A stretch of DNA of 64,000 bases from Comamonadaceae bacterium OH2545_COT-014. GTDB lineage: Bacteria; Pseudomonadota; Gammaproteobacteria; Burkholderiales; Burkholderiaceae_C. How positions within the stretch are numbered: position 1 is the first letter of the stretch; every line of letters begins with the position of its first letter. Made by a program: the position numbers and the translations under genes. The stretch spans positions 29,038-93,037 of the forward strand of contig RQYR01000014.1 in NCBI GenBank assembly GCA_003859965.1, in the 5' to 3' direction. The notes below the pieces were generated by a model. That model was not told where the DNA came from and ran no database searches. It was given only the letters and a program-made list of their open reading frames with translations. Positions 24,606 to 33,768 of the stretch are shown here, piece after piece.

Positions 24606-26189
24606 TCAAAGGTGCGACTCAATGGGCAGCCAGCCGAGCACGCGGGCCATGGCGCGTTTGAGCCAGCCGGCTTCGGGCTCGCGCTGCCAGGTCTGGCCCG
24701 TGTGCGCGTCTTGCCAGCGCAGCTGGCCGTCTTGCAGCGTGAGGGCGTAGGCGTTGCTGGGGCGGCGCGCCCGCTCGAACAGGGCCGCCAGTTCGGCGCC
24801 CAGCGCCGCGTGGTGAAACAGCACGCCCATTTCGGTGTTGAGCGAGGCGGAGCGGGGGTCGAAGTTGAACGAGCCGACGAAGCCGCGTTCGCCATCCACC
24901 ACGAATGCCTTGGTATGCAGGCTGGCGCCGCTGCTGCCCAGCAGGTTGGCGCTGTTTTCAGGGCCGCTGCCTTGCGTTTGCGGCTTGAGCTCCCACACAT
25001 GCACGCCGCCGGCCAGCAGCGGCGCGCGGTAACGCTGGTAGCCCGCATGCACGGCGGGCACATCGTTGGCGGCCAGCGAGTTGGTGAGGATGCGCACGTT
25101 CACCCCGCGCGCCACCTGGCCGGTGAAGAGCATGGTGCCCAGGCCGCCGGGCACGAAGTAGGGCGAGATCAGCCGCACTTCACGCCGGGCGGCGAAAAGG
25201 GTTTGCAGCACGTCGAACATGAGCCAGCGTTCGGGCGTGCGGTTGAGGGAGACGGGGCCGGCTTTTTCAGGCGGATCGGAAACCACGCGCAGGTCTTGCA
25301 GCCAGTGCAGGCGCAGTGCGTGCCAGGGCGGTTCGGCGCCGCCCAGGCGCCGTGCCAGCACCTGTGCGTAATGGCTGCCTGCGGCATCAGTGCGCCAGGC
25401 CTGGCGCTGCGCTTGCAGTGCTGCGGGCGCGGTCTGGCGGCGGCTGTCGCCGTGCAGCGCCTGGATGGGGATGACGGCGGTGCTGTTCCAGAACTGGTCG
25501 AACACGGCCTCGGTTTGCGACACGGCGGGGCCGAGCAGCAGCAGGTCGGCGTCCTGAAAATTCACGCTTTCGGCGGCGTCGAAATATTCGTCGCCGATGT
25601 TGCGTCCGCCCACCAGGGCGACCCGTCCGTCGGCCACCCAGGCCTTGTTGTGCATGCGGCGGTTGAAGGTGAAAAAGCGCAGCGCCATCTCCAGCGCGCG
25701 GCGCCAGGCGGTGCCGCGGTTGCGCGAGGGGTTGAACAGGCGCACTTGCAGGTTGGGGTGCGCGTCCATGGCGAGCAGGGTGTCGTCCATGCCCAGGCCG
25801 TTCATGTCGTCGATGAGCATGCGCACGCGCACGCCCCGTTCGGCGGCGGCCATCAGCTCGTCCTTGAGCAGGCGGCCCGTGAGGTCGTCATGCCACAGGT
25901 AGTACTGCACGTCCAGGCTGCGCTGGGCCAGCCGGGCCGTGAGGGCGCGCAGCACGAAGGCGTCCAGGTTGGCGGCTACCAGCGCCGCGCCGCTGTGGCC
26001 GGGGTGGGCATCGAGCAGCGGGGTGGTCAGGCGGTCCAGCGCCGTAGCGTCGGCGCTGACGGCCAGGGCCCGGCTGGGGGCGCCCAGGGCGCGGCTGGCG
26101 AACTGGCCCCACGACCAGAACGCCGCCAGCGAGAGCGCCGTGAAGACGAGCAGGGCAAGAACAATCCATTTCATGGCGTGTCTGGTCAT
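24606..26189 (-). CDS. Phospholipase D / cardiolipin synthase family protein
   Basis: 527 residues. An N-terminal helix (IVLALLVFTALSLAAFW) anchors the protein in the inner membrane; ATG 26174 (MKWIVL) is an alternative to ATG 26189. Two HKD motifs are intact: HNKAWVADGRVALVGGRNIGDEY near residue 170 and HTKAFVVDGERGFVGSFNFDPRS near 440, each H-x-K-x4-D. That makes it a phosphatidyltransferase of the cardiolipin synthase C type or a phospholipase D; the two cannot be told apart here. Its ATG overlaps the stop of the upstream pseudouridine synthase, so the three genes 27606-24606 are translationally coupled. Confidence 0.93.
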   Translation of the reverse strand: MTRHAMKWIVLALLVFTALSLAAFWSWGQFASRALGAPSRALAVSADATALDRLTTPLLDAHPGHSGAALVAANLDAFVLRALTARLAQRSLDVQYYLWHDDLTGRLLKDELMAAAERGVRVRMLIDDMNGLGMDDTLLAMDAHPNLQVRLFNPSRNRGTAWRRALEMALRFFTFNRRMHNKAWVADGRVALVGGRNIGDEYFDAAESVNFQDADLLLLGPAVSQTEAVFDQFWNSTAVIPIQALHGDSRRQTAPAALQAQRQAWRTDAAGSHYAQVLARRLGGAEPPWHALRLHWLQDLRVVSDPPEKAGPVSLNRTPERWLMFDVLQTLFAARREVRLISPYFVPGGLGTMLFTGQVARGVNVRILTNSLAANDVPAVHAGYQRYRAPLLAGGVHVWELKPQTQGSGPENSANLLGSSGASLHTKAFVVDGERGFVGSFNFDPRSASLNTEMGVLFHHAALGAELAALFERARRPSNAYALTLQDGQLRWQDAHTGQTWQREPEAGWLKRAMARVLGWLPIESHL

Positions 26190-27058
26190 GGCGTGAGAGG
26201 CGCAGGGTGACGGGCGGCAGGGCCGGCGAAAGGGCTGGCCGCGCTTTCTGGCGGTGCGGTTGGTGCGCTTGGTGTCGCTGGTGCGACCGGGGCGGCCGGC
26301 AGTGAGGCAAAAGGCGCCGGGCTTTCAAAATGCAGAAGCTGGCCGCTGGCCGGGTGCGCCAGCGTGAGGGCGCAGGCATGCAGCAGCAGGCGCGGCGCGA
26401 GCGCCTGGATAGCGGGGGGCGCGTACAACGCATCGCCCACGATGGGGTGGCCCAGCGCCAGCAGGTGCACGCGCAGTTGGTGTGAACGCCCGGTGACGGG
26501 GGCCAGCAGCAGGCGCGTGGTGCCGGCCAGCGGCCCGGGGCCGGCCACGCGCCAGTGCGTGAGGCTGGGCTTGCCGTGCACCGGATCCACATGGCTGCGG
26601 GGGCGGTTGGGCCAGTCCACGGCCAGTGGCAGGTCAATGGCGGCCCAGCCGTCGGCATCCACGGCGCAGGGGCGGGGGGCGCCGGCAACCACGGCCTCAT
26701 AACGCTTGTGAACGTGGCGCCGGGCGAAGGCGTCGCCCAGCAGGCGCTGGGCGTGCGGGTGGCGCGCCATCAGCACGAGGCCGCTGGTGGCCTGGTCAAG
26801 CCGGTGGACGACGAGCGCGCCGGGCCAGCGCGATTGCACGCGGGCGGCCAGGCAGTCGGCCTTGTCCGGGCCGCGGCCCGGCACGGCCAGCAGGCCGGCA
26901 GGCTTGTTGAAGACGAGCAGGGTGTCGTCGGCGTAAACGGGCTCGGGCGGGGCTGGCCAGAGGGGCGGCGGGGCGGCCAGGGGCCGGCCGGGCACGTTGG
27001 GCAGAGGCAAGGGCGGATGAACCACGCGGGGCGGGTGATTGGAGGGCTGGCCGGTCAC
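26186..27058 (-). CDS. RluA-family pseudouridine synthase
   Basis: 290 residues. The catalytic motif VHRLDQATSGLVLMARH (about residue 83) holds the invariant Asp that attacks uridine; other family blocks are YADDTLLVFNKPAGLLAVPG, HKRYEAVVAG, TRLLLAPVTGRSHQLRVH and GHPIVGDALYAPP. There is no S4 domain, so it resembles RluA/TruC-like enzymes acting on rRNA or tRNA; the exact uridine cannot be read from sequence. Start ATG 27058 overlaps the HugZ-like stop by four bases. The last 45 residues are Ala/Pro-rich and look disordered. Confidence 0.92.
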   Translation of the reverse strand: MTGQPSNHPPRVVHPPLPLPNVPGRPLAAPPPLWPAPPEPVYADDTLLVFNKPAGLLAVPGRGPDKADCLAARVQSRWPGALVVHRLDQATSGLVLMARHPHAQRLLGDAFARRHVHKRYEAVVAGAPRPCAVDADGWAAIDLPLAVDWPNRPRSHVDPVHGKPSLTHWRVAGPGPLAGTTRLLLAPVTGRSHQLRVHLLALGHPIVGDALYAPPAIQALAPRLLLHACALTLAHPASGQLLHFESPAPFASLPAAPVAPATPSAPTAPPESAASPFAGPAARHPAPLTP

Positions 27059-27606
27059 GCGGGGGTGGCCAGAAGGTGCGCCAGATCGCCAGCTTCGACC
27101 GTGCGGGCGGCGCCAAAGCCAGCCACATGGCGTGCCCGGGCGAGGCGGACGGTGACGAAGCGGAAGTCGGGCAGGGCGGTCATGGTTTCGGCTTCCGGAA
27201 AGCGTGCCAGATACGCGGCGCGGGCGCGGCGCTCTTCTGGCGAGCCGGGGGCGGGCAGGCGCGCCTGGCCCTCCAGGCTGACGCGCGGCAGCGCATGCAC
27301 GGGCTGGCCGGGCGCTTCAGCCGCCGCGATGAGCAGCGACACGGATGGCGAGGCCTGCACGTTGCGCGTGTGGGCGGCCAGCCCGCTGACGTGCAGCACC
27401 AGCCCCGGCAGCGCGGGGTCGATGGCGAAGGGCGTCATGGACACGAAGGGCAGGCCGCTGCCCGCGTCCAGCGTGCCCAGCGCGGCCGTGCGGCGGCTGT
27501 GCAGCAGCTCGCGCAGCGCCCGCATCAGGCGTGGCTCATGCGGCGCCGGCGTGTCAGGCGTCTCTGGCGGAACGGGGACGGCGGAACGGGCGGGGCGCAG
27601 GTTCAT
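27055..27606 (-). CDS. HugZ-like / pyridoxamine-phosphate-oxidase-fold protein
   Basis: 183 residues. The split-barrel flavin/heme-binding fold is seen in LLHSRRTAALGTLDAGSGLPFVSMTPFAID, LVLHVSGLAAHTRNVQASPSVSLLI, the RVSLEGQARL strand and YLARFPEAE-TMTALPDFRFVTV. Family members bind FMN or degrade heme (HugZ/HutZ), but here there is no C-terminal heme-oxygenase extension, so only the fold is claimed. It is first of a three-gene coupled operon with the pseudouridine synthase and phospholipase-D gene. The N-terminal 25 residues are Pro-rich. Confidence 0.85.
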   Translation of the reverse strand: MNLRPARSAVPVPPETPDTPAPHEPRLMRALRELLHSRRTAALGTLDAGSGLPFVSMTPFAIDPALPGLVLHVSGLAAHTRNVQASPSVSLLIAAAEAPGQPVHALPRVSLEGQARLPAPGSPEERRARAAYLARFPEAETMTALPDFRFVTVRLARARHVAGFGAARTVEAGDLAHLLATPA

Positions 27607-27610
27607 GGTT

Positions 27611-27668
27611 GAAAAGTGGCTTCAGGGTAGAACGGTTGTGCCCTGGTAGCTATTAAAAGCATAGCTTT
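27611..27668 (+). repeat. Dispersed short repeat, copy e
   Basis: A-run, gtggcttcaggg, 20-nt centre, agctattaaaagcatagc. The arms caggg and ccctg pair perfectly. It fills the gap between the HugZ-like start and the stop of the sensor-like gene. Confidence 0.8.
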
Positions 27669-27684
27669 TGTCCGCCAGGCCGTT

Positions 27685-28890
27685 TCACATCACCTTGCAC
27701 AGCTCGAACACCAGCGCGGGGCCGAGCGACTGGCTGATGGCGGCCGCCGAAACGTGGCCGGTGGACACCGCGCCCACGGTGGAGGCGCGAAAGTCCGCTT
27801 CGCTCTCGCCGCTGTGGATGGCGATGAAGGCGGCCGGCGTGCCGGACTGCTTGAGCAGCCGCTCGCGCAGCCAGGCGGCCTCGGCGTCGGTCAGGGCGCT
27901 GTCGTCGTACACCACGGCGTCGGGCAGGTGCTGGGCGATCTCGCGCTCGGCCTGGGTCAGGTTGTCGGCGGTTTGGAGCAAGGCGCCGTAGCCGGCCAGC
28001 GCATGCACGGCCTGGGCGCGCAGCTCGGGCGCGTGGGCGATCACCAGCACGCGGCAGCCTTGCACGGCGGCGCTGACGCTGGAGGGCGGCGCGTGGTCTT
28101 CGCGCGTGCCCAGCTGGGCGTTGCTGACCGAGGCGAAGGCGACGGTGACCTTGATGTGATCGGGCTGCACTTCCAGCCGGGTGCGTGCGCCCATGGCCCG
28201 CACCACCTGGTGCCACAGATACCAGCGCGTGCCGTGCCAGGCGGATTCGGCCAGCTGCCGGGGCTGGCACCAGGCGGTGATTTTCAGGCGCGCGCGGCCG
28301 CTGCGGCTGGAGCTGTCCACCGTGAGGGCGATGTCCTTGGCGATGCCGCTGGCCCACAGCAGCAGCTCATCCAGCAAGGTGTAGCTCAGGCTGGCATCGG
28401 CATGAATGCGCGCGCCGGCCAGGGCCGGGCGCACGGCCACGCCTTGGGTGGCCAGCATCTCCTGGCGGGCCATGAGCACGGCGCGGGCCATGTCGGCCAG
28501 GTTGATCAGTTCGCGCTGCTGGGGGGGCGGGTTGTCGTGCAGCCGCATGACATGCTGCGTGGCCAAGGCGGCCTGGCGGGCGCGTTGCACGGCCTCGGCA
28601 ATGGGGGCGATGCTGCGCACCAGGGTGGGTTCGAGCTGGTTGAGCCGGTCCAGCTGCCCGGCGGCGGCGTGCAGGGCGCTGGCCACCTCGTCGCCAAGGT
28701 GGCGCGCCAGCTCTTGCCAGGCCACGCTGCCGTCGTCATCGGCCGGGCTGCCAGTGCGGGGGCTGGCCTGCCCGGGCAGGAGCCGCGCCCGCATGGCGGC
28801 TTGGCGGGCGTCGCCCGCAGCATCGTCCGCCGGGTCACGCTTTTCGGACAGCGGAGCGGGTTTGGAAGAAGTGAACCAGGGAAAAGCCAT
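27685..28890 (-). CDS. Degenerate sensor-kinase/receiver-like protein, function unknown
   Basis: 401 residues. The first 65 are low-complexity. Residues about 70-130 form a helical hairpin with H-box-like content (LARHLGDEVASALHAAAGQLDRL) and residues 150-260 look like a worn ATPase domain (LLDELLLWASGIAKDIALTVDSS, KITAWCQPRQLAESAWHGTRWYLW), but the N, G1 and G2 boxes of histidine kinases are not recognisable. Residues 280-400 have a receiver-like alternation (GCRVLVIAHAPELRAQAVHAL, PDAVVYDDSAL) without a clear phosphoacceptor loop. It may be a pseudo-kinase or an unrelated scaffold. It stands alone with no cognate regulator. Confidence 0.65.
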   Translation of the reverse strand: MAFPWFTSSKPAPLSEKRDPADDAAGDARQAAMRARLLPGQASPRTGSPADDDGSVAWQELARHLGDEVASALHAAAGQLDRLNQLEPTLVRSIAPIAEAVQRARQAALATQHVMRLHDNPPPQQRELINLADMARAVLMARQEMLATQGVAVRPALAGARIHADASLSYTLLDELLLWASGIAKDIALTVDSSSRSGRARLKITAWCQPRQLAESAWHGTRWYLWHQVVRAMGARTRLEVQPDHIKVTVAFASVSNAQLGTREDHAPPSSVSAAVQGCRVLVIAHAPELRAQAVHALAGYGALLQTADNLTQAEREIAQHLPDAVVYDDSALTDAEAAWLRERLLKQSGTPAAFIAIHSGESEADFRASTVGAVSTGHVSAAAISQSLGPALVFELCKVM

Positions 28891-29049
28891 TTGAAATATT
28901 TCCTGCTTTTGTCAATGCGGTTGGACAGGAAAGTAACGAAAAATGGCAGGGCGCAACCGTTTCAAGCGGTTAATGACGTGAAGCGAAGTGACAGGCTGGC
29001 GCCCAGGCTCCGGGATTGGGTTGGCAGTTGGTTGGCAACAGGCAGGCAA

Positions 29050-29085
29050 CCGCCCGGCCGCGCTGCCGCGCGCGTGGCCGGGCGG
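29050..29085 (-). terminator. GC-rich hairpin behind phosphofructokinase gene
   Basis: Perfect 10-bp arms ccgcccggcc / ggccgggcgg with a 16-nt loop, lying directly after the stop of the minus-strand gene at 29087. No T-run follows, so it may be a processing or pause hairpin and not a classic terminator. Confidence 0.4.
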
Positions 29086-29086
29086 G

Positions 29087-30184
29087 TTAGGGGACGGGTG
29101 ATGGGAGAACGGATGAGGGCCTGGCGTCATCGCCCAGGCACACGCCGATTTCGCGGGCGGTGACGAGCAGCGGGTGGTTGGCAGGCACTTGGCGGGTGCG
29201 GTCGGCCACGTCGGCCAGGGCGATGGAGCCCAGCGGCGCGCCAGGCACTTCACAGTCGAGCGTGACCATGCGGTTGAACTCGCCAGCCAGCACCATTTGG
29301 GCGGCGCGGTGGCCGAAGCGGGTGGCCAGCACCCGGTCAAAAGGGGTGGGCGGGCCGCCGCGCTGCACGTGGCCAAGCACGGTGGCGCGCACTTCGCTTT
29401 GCAGGTGCGGCTCCAGCAAGGCGCGCAGGGTGTGCGCCACGCCGCCCAGGCGCAAGGGGTCGGGACTGTCGGCGATGACGCGCTCCACCGTCAGCGCGCC
29501 GCCGCGCGGCTTGGCGCCTTCGGCGATGCAGATGACGGTGTAGCCGCTTTGGCGCTGGCGCGCCTGGCACAGGCGCACCAGGGCGTCGGGGTCGAAGTCG
29601 ATCTCGGGCAGCAAAATGGCGTCGGCCGCGCCGGCGATGCCGGCTTCCAGCGCAATCCAGCCCGCGTAGCGGCCCATGGTTTCCACGATCATCACGCGGC
29701 CGTGGCTTTGTCCCGTGGTCTGCACCTGCTCCAGCGCCCGGGTGGCGGTGCCCACCGCCGTGTCAAAGCCGAAGCTTTGCGCGCAGCCTTCAATGTCGTT
29801 GTCGATGGTTTTGGGCACGCCCACGAAGGCCAGCCCGTGCGCGGACAGGCCGTGTGCAATGCTCATGGTGCCGTTGCCGCCAATGGCCACGATGGCGTCC
29901 AGCCCCAAGGCGCGGGCCTGGGCCACGGTGCGCTCGGTGTCCGCCGGCGTGGCCAGCGGGTCGGCCCGGTTGCTGGTGCCCAAAATGGTGCCGCCTGAAA
30001 ACAGGATGCCGCTGACGGCGCGCCAGTCCAGCGGCCGCACGTGGCCCTCCATCAGCCCGGCAAAGCCGTCGGCGATGCCGATCACTTCGGCGTCGCCATG
30101 GCGCAGCAGCGACTTGGTGACGGCACGGATCACGGCGTTCAGGCCGGGGCAGTCGCCTCCGCCGGTGAGAATTCCAACGCGCAT
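29087..30184 (-). CDS. 6-phosphofructokinase
   Basis: 365 residues with an intact PfkA fold: GILTGGGDCPGLNAVIR at the N-terminus, IGIADGFAGLME, GGTILGTSN, AIGGNGTMSIA (about residue 105), GVPKTIDNDI with the catalytic Asp, ETMGRYAGWIAL and VLGHVQRGG. At the two positions that separate phosphate donors, it has Gly in GGNGT (ATP-type) and Lys in PKTIDND (PPi-type side), a mix seen in the group that includes actinobacterial ATP enzymes. The donor is therefore probably ATP, not proven. It follows the OmpA-like gene by 30 bases. Many relatives lack phosphofructokinase, so its presence is notable. Confidence 0.93.
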   Translation of the reverse strand: MRVGILTGGGDCPGLNAVIRAVTKSLLRHGDAEVIGIADGFAGLMEGHVRPLDWRAVSGILFSGGTILGTSNRADPLATPADTERTVAQARALGLDAIVAIGGNGTMSIAHGLSAHGLAFVGVPKTIDNDIEGCAQSFGFDTAVGTATRALEQVQTTGQSHGRVMIVETMGRYAGWIALEAGIAGAADAILLPEIDFDPDALVRLCQARQRQSGYTVICIAEGAKPRGGALTVERVIADSPDPLRLGGVAHTLRALLEPHLQSEVRATVLGHVQRGGPPTPFDRVLATRFGHRAAQMVLAGEFNRMVTLDCEVPGAPLGSIALADVADRTRQVPANHPLLVTAREIGVCLGDDARPSSVLPSPVP

Positions 30185-30214
30185 GGTGTCAGGGGGCTCC
30201 AGAAAGAAAGGGGA

Positions 30215-30844
30215 TCAGCGCACGGTGATTTCGGCGCGGCGGTTGCGCGGCTCGGCCACGCCGTCGTCGGTGGGCACGGCGGGTTCGCGCTCGCCCCGGC
30301 CCACGGCTTGCACGCGCTGGGCGGGAAAGCCGCGCTGGATCAGCAGCTCGCGCAGCCCCAGGGCGCGCTCCAGCGACAGGCGGTCATTGAGCGCCTGGTC
30401 GCCCGCGCGGTCGGTGTGGCCAGTCACGATGATTTCGCCGCCGGGGCGCTGCGTGGCTTGCGTGAGCACCTGTTCCAGCTGCTGTTGCGATTCGGGCGTC
30501 AGATCCGACGCGCCTTGCACGAAGTGCAACGTGAAATGCAGGGGCGCGGCCGGCGTGGCGGCCAGAACGCGGCCATAGCGCTGGCGCACGGCGTCGGCAT
30601 CGGTCTGGCCGCGCTCGACGCTGCCGCGCGGGGAGACGGCCGCGGTCTGGTAGGGCGTGTCCAGCCGCGTCTGCGCCTGGCCGGTTTGCACATCGACCGC
30701 GCTGGCCGCCCCGTGGGGCTGGGGCAGCAGCACCACGCGAGTGGCCGGGGCGCACCCTGCCAGCGCCAGCAAAGCGGCCAGAAGGACAGGCAGGGCAGGG
30801 GGCTGTGTGCGCAGCGCACGGCTTGAAAGGGTAAACAGGCTCAT
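30215..30844 (-). CDS. OmpA-family peptidoglycan-binding lipoprotein
   Basis: 209 residues with a lipoprotein signal (LLAALLALAGC) and a C-terminal OmpA-like domain (LHFVQGASDLTPESQQQLEQVL, EIIVTGHTDRAGDQALNDRLS, LERALGLRELLI, AVGRGEREPAVPTDDGVAEPRNRRAEITV), with the Asp and Arg that hold diaminopimelate in the HTDR and NRR motifs. The middle is an unknown linker. It overlaps the FecR-type gene by four bases, so the two are coupled and probably work together in the envelope. The following phosphofructokinase may share the transcript. Confidence 0.9.
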   Translation of the reverse strand: MSLFTLSSRALRTQPPALPVLLAALLALAGCAPATRVVLLPQPHGAASAVDVQTGQAQTRLDTPYQTAAVSPRGSVERGQTDADAVRQRYGRVLAATPAAPLHFTLHFVQGASDLTPESQQQLEQVLTQATQRPGGEIIVTGHTDRAGDQALNDRLSLERALGLRELLIQRGFPAQRVQAVGRGEREPAVPTDDGVAEPRNRRAEITVR

Positions 30845-31434
30845 GGCCGCGCCTCCACAATGAAGTCGGTGCCGCGCACCCCGATCACGGCGGTGGGCGT
30901 CGTGACCTTGACCTGCTCGGGCTGGAGCCGGGCAATCAGCCCGGTGATCATGCGCAAGCTGCCGCGCGCCAGCCGTACCAGCATGTTGCCTTCATGGGTG
31001 GTGGTGTCGAAGGCGAATTCGGCCAGATCCAGCGCGCTGTTGGCGCCCAGGGTCAGCACCGTGCCGTCGCGCAGGGTCAGCGCCACGGCGCTATCGGGGC
31101 CGGTGCTCAGGCGGTCGCCGCGCAGCAGGCCTTCGCCCACCACGGCGGCGCGGCGCACGCCGCCTTGCGCCAGCGTGACTTCGCCCTGCACGGTCTTGAA
31201 AGTGCCCAGGCGGGCGTCGGCCGTTGTGGCGGCCGGGGCGCTGGCCGCTGGCGGCTCGTGCGGCTGCGGTGCGGAGGCAGACGGGGCGGCCGAGCCGGCC
31301 GTTTGGGCCGCTTCGGCCAAGGGGGCTGGAGCGGCCGCAGGCGTGTGTGCGGGCGGCTCTTGCGCGGCGGCGGTGGTCAGCAGGCCCAGCAACAGGAGCC
31401 CGGCCAGCCGTGCAGCGAAAGGCGGGAGGAACAT
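30841..31434 (-). CDS. FecR-domain exported protein
   Basis: 197 residues from ATG 31434, with GGGAGGA just upstream. Signal peptide (LAGLLLLGLLTTAAAQ), an Ala/Pro-rich linker of about 50 residues, then a FecR domain: TFKTVQGEVTLAQGGVRRAAV, RGDRLSTGPDSAVALTLRDGT, LAEFAFDTTTHEGNMLVRL, GSLRMITGLIARLQPEQVKV and TPTAVIGVRGTDF. In this stand-alone form the domain is often found with OmpA-like partners and not with a sigma factor, and here too no sigma factor is nearby. It probably senses or binds something in the periplasm; the role is unknown. Confidence 0.9.
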   Translation of the reverse strand: MFLPPFAARLAGLLLLGLLTTAAAQEPPAHTPAAAPAPLAEAAQTAGSAAPSASAPQPHEPPAASAPAATTADARLGTFKTVQGEVTLAQGGVRRAAVVGEGLLRGDRLSTGPDSAVALTLRDGTVLTLGANSALDLAEFAFDTTTHEGNMLVRLARGSLRMITGLIARLQPEQVKVTTPTAVIGVRGTDFIVEARP

Positions 31435-31447
31435 GCAAGCATCTCCA

Positions 31448-31475
31448 TCGAAAAAAATATAGCAACAGATGATGC
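31448..31475 (-). repeat. Dispersed short repeat, partial copy f
   Basis: Right-end fragment only (tgctatatttttttcgat on the minus strand) in the divergent region between the FecR-type gene and dus. Confidence 0.4.
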
Positions 31476-31551
31476 TACCGCAGCTTGCGCGACAATGCCG
31501 CCCCGCCGCACTGGCGGCCGTTGCCGTGACGAAACCCCTGATAGCCGCATC

Positions 31552-32544
31552 TTGACGATTCTGCTCGCGCCCATGGAGGGCTTGCTGGACCACACCCTGC
31601 GCGACGTGCTTACGCGCGTGGGCGGGGTGGATCGCTGCGTGTCCGAATTCATCCGCGTGACCGACCAGCTGCTGCCCGTGCGCAGCTTCACGCGCCTGGT
31701 GCCCGAGCTGCGGCACGGCAGCCGCACGCCGGCCGGCGTGCCGGTGCGGCCGCAGCTGCTGGGCTCCGACCCGGCCTGCCTGGCCGACAACGCGGCGCGT
31801 CTGGCCGCGCTGGGGCCGGCCGGCATCGACCTGAACTTTGGCTGCCCGGCCAAGACGGTGAACCGCCACCGCGGCGGCGCCGTGCTGCTGGACGAGCCGG
31901 AGCTGCTGCACCGCATCGTGGCCGCCGTGCGCCGCGCCGTGCCGGCTGGCGTGCCGGTGTCGGCCAAGATGCGGCTGGGCTTCAATGACGACGCGCGCAC
32001 CATTGAGTGCGCGCAGGCCATCGAGGCCGGCGGCGCGGACGAGCTGGTGGTGCACGCCCGCACCAAGGCCCAGGCTTACCGCCCGCCCGCGTACTGGGAG
32101 CGCGTGGCCGATATCCGCGCCCGCGTGGCGCTGCCCGTGGTGGCCAACGGCGACATCTGGAGCGCCGAGGACGCCGCGCGCTGCCGCGCCGTGACGGGCT
32201 GCCACGCCATCATGATCGGACGCGGCATGGTGCGCGACCCCGGCCTGGCGCTGGCCATTGCCCGCCCTGGCAGCGCGCCCGTGCCGTGGGTGGCGCTGCT
32301 GCCGCTGATCGCCCATTTCTGGCACGGCGTCAGCGCCCGCGTGGCGCCGCGCCACCGGGCCGGGCGCCTCAAGCAATGGCTGCACGCCTTGCGCACGCGC
32401 TACCCGGAAGCGGCCGAGGCGTTCGAGACGCTGCGGCTGGTGCATGATCCGGCCCGCATCGAACAGTATCTGCAACACCTCGGCCAGACCACGCCCGCCG
32501 CCGGCGCGGCAGGCCGCGCCGCTTTTTCACCCGTTTTTTCCTAG
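31552..32544 (+). CDS. tRNA-dihydrouridine synthase, DusC-like
   Basis: Reduces a tRNA uridine to dihydrouridine with FMN and NADPH. The FMN barrel marks are [41 protein letters not shown] with the catalytic Cys, [27 protein letters not shown] and [11 protein letters not shown]. The segment [16 protein letters not shown] and the variant GC-PAK loop point to the DusC branch (U16) over DusA or DusB. TTG 31552 is the best start ([10 protein letters not shown], 330 residues); ATG 31495 would add 19 unlike residues. It is divergent from the FecR-type gene. Confidence 0.92.
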   Translation: MTILLAPMEGLLDHTLRDVLTRVGGVDRCVSEFIRVTDQLLPVRSFTRLVPELRHGSRTPAGVPVRPQLLGSDPACLADNAARLAALGPAGIDLNFGCPAKTVNRHRGGAVLLDEPELLHRIVAAVRRAVPAGVPVSAKMRLGFNDDARTIECAQAIEAGGADELVVHARTKAQAYRPPAYWERVADIRARVALPVVANGDIWSAEDAARCRAVTGCHAIMIGRGMVRDPGLALAIARPGSAPVPWVALLPLIAHFWHGVSARVAPRHRAGRLKQWLHALRTRYPEAAEAFETLRLVHDPARIEQYLQHLGQTTPAAGAAGRAAFSPVFS

Positions 32545-32558
32545 GAAGGACTTTCCGC

Positions 32559-33533
32559 ATGGCCACCAGCCTGCTTGCCCTGCTTGACGACATTGCCACC
32601 GTGCTGGACGACGTGGCCGTGATGACCAAGGTGGCCGCGCGCAAAAGCGCCGCCGTGGCCGACGATGTGGCCGTGCTTACCAAGGTTTCGATGCAGAAAA
32701 CCGCCGGTGTGCTGGGCGATGACCTGGCGCTGAATGCGCAGCAGGTCACGGGCGTGCGCGCCGAGCGCGAGCTGCCCGTGGTCTGGGCCGTGGCCAAGGG
32801 CTCACTGCTCAACAAGGCCATTTTGGTGCCTGCCGCGCTGCTCATCAGCGCCTTTGCGCCCTGGCTGGTCACGCCGCTGCTGATGCTGGGCGGTGCCTTT
32901 CTCTGCTTTGAAGGGGCCGAAAAACTGGCGCACCGCTTCCTGCACAGCGCGGCGGAGGATGAGGCGCGCCATGAGGAGCTGTCCCGCGCCCTGGCCAACC
33001 CCAACGTGGACCTGGTGGCGATGGAGAAGGAAAAAATCAAGGGCGCGGTGCGCACCGACTTCATTCTTTCCGCTGAAATCATCGCCATCACCCTGGGCAC
33101 CGTGGCGGGCCAGCCTTTCTGGACGCAGGTGGCCGTGCTGACGGGCATCGCGCTCATCATGACCGTGGGCGTTTATGGCCTGGTGGCCGGCATCGTGAAG
33201 CTGGACGACGCCGGGGTGTACCTGAGCCAGCGCGCCAGCGCGCTAGCGCAGGCGCTGGGGCGCGGCATTTTGTGGCTGGCGCCTTGGCTGATGAAGTTTC
33301 TGTCCATCGCCGGCACGGCGGCCATGTTCCTGGTGGGGGGCGGTATCCTGGTGCATGGGGTGCCGGTGCTGCACCATCTGGCCGATGACTGGGCCAGCGC
33401 CACCGGCGGCGTGCTGGGCGGTGCGGTGTCCATGGCCGTGAACGCCGTGGTGGGCCTGGCCGCTGGCGCCGTGCTGGTGGGCGTGGTCACGCTGATCAAA
33501 CGGCTGGGCGGGCGGCACCGAGAGACGGTTTGA
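32559..33533 (+). CDS. DUF808 (YedI-like) multi-pass membrane protein
   Basis: 324 residues with GGAAGG 9 bases before ATG 32559. The N-terminus has the family's repeated [24 protein letters not shown] pattern, followed by [20 protein letters not shown] and at least five hydrophobic helices ([61 protein letters not shown] and later ones). The family is widespread in proteobacteria; its function is unknown. It lies 14 bases after dus and may be co-transcribed with it. Confidence 0.93.
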   Translation: MATSLLALLDDIATVLDDVAVMTKVAARKSAAVADDVAVLTKVSMQKTAGVLGDDLALNAQQVTGVRAERELPVVWAVAKGSLLNKAILVPAALLISAFAPWLVTPLLMLGGAFLCFEGAEKLAHRFLHSAAEDEARHEELSRALANPNVDLVAMEKEKIKGAVRTDFILSAEIIAITLGTVAGQPFWTQVAVLTGIALIMTVGVYGLVAGIVKLDDAGVYLSQRASALAQALGRGILWLAPWLMKFLSIAGTAAMFLVGGGILVHGVPVLHHLADDWASATGGVLGGAVSMAVNAVVGLAAGAVLVGVVTLIKRLGGRHRETV

Positions 33534-33674
33534 AGTCCCGGCGCGGCGTGTCACTAGCGGATGGGGGCAGTTTGCGGGGTTTTGCGCCTTGCATCCCATT
33601 CCCAGCCGCTGCTTGCCCGCGCGCGCCGAAACTTTGAACAGATTCCCGCAAGACGCTGGTCGAAATATTTGTCA

Positions 33675-33730
33675 AGAAAAAAGCTGCTTCAGGCAGGCAG
33701 CATGGTCTTGGAATGCTATTGAAAAAAGAG
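33675..33730 (+). repeat. Dispersed short repeat, copy g
   Basis: A-run, gctgcttcaggc, 19-nt centre, tgctattgaaaaaagag, about 40 bases before the YeiH-type start. Confidence 0.7.
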
Positions 33731-33768
33731 TTACTGGCGGCAGGCACAGAAAGCCCAGGGGGCGCGGC

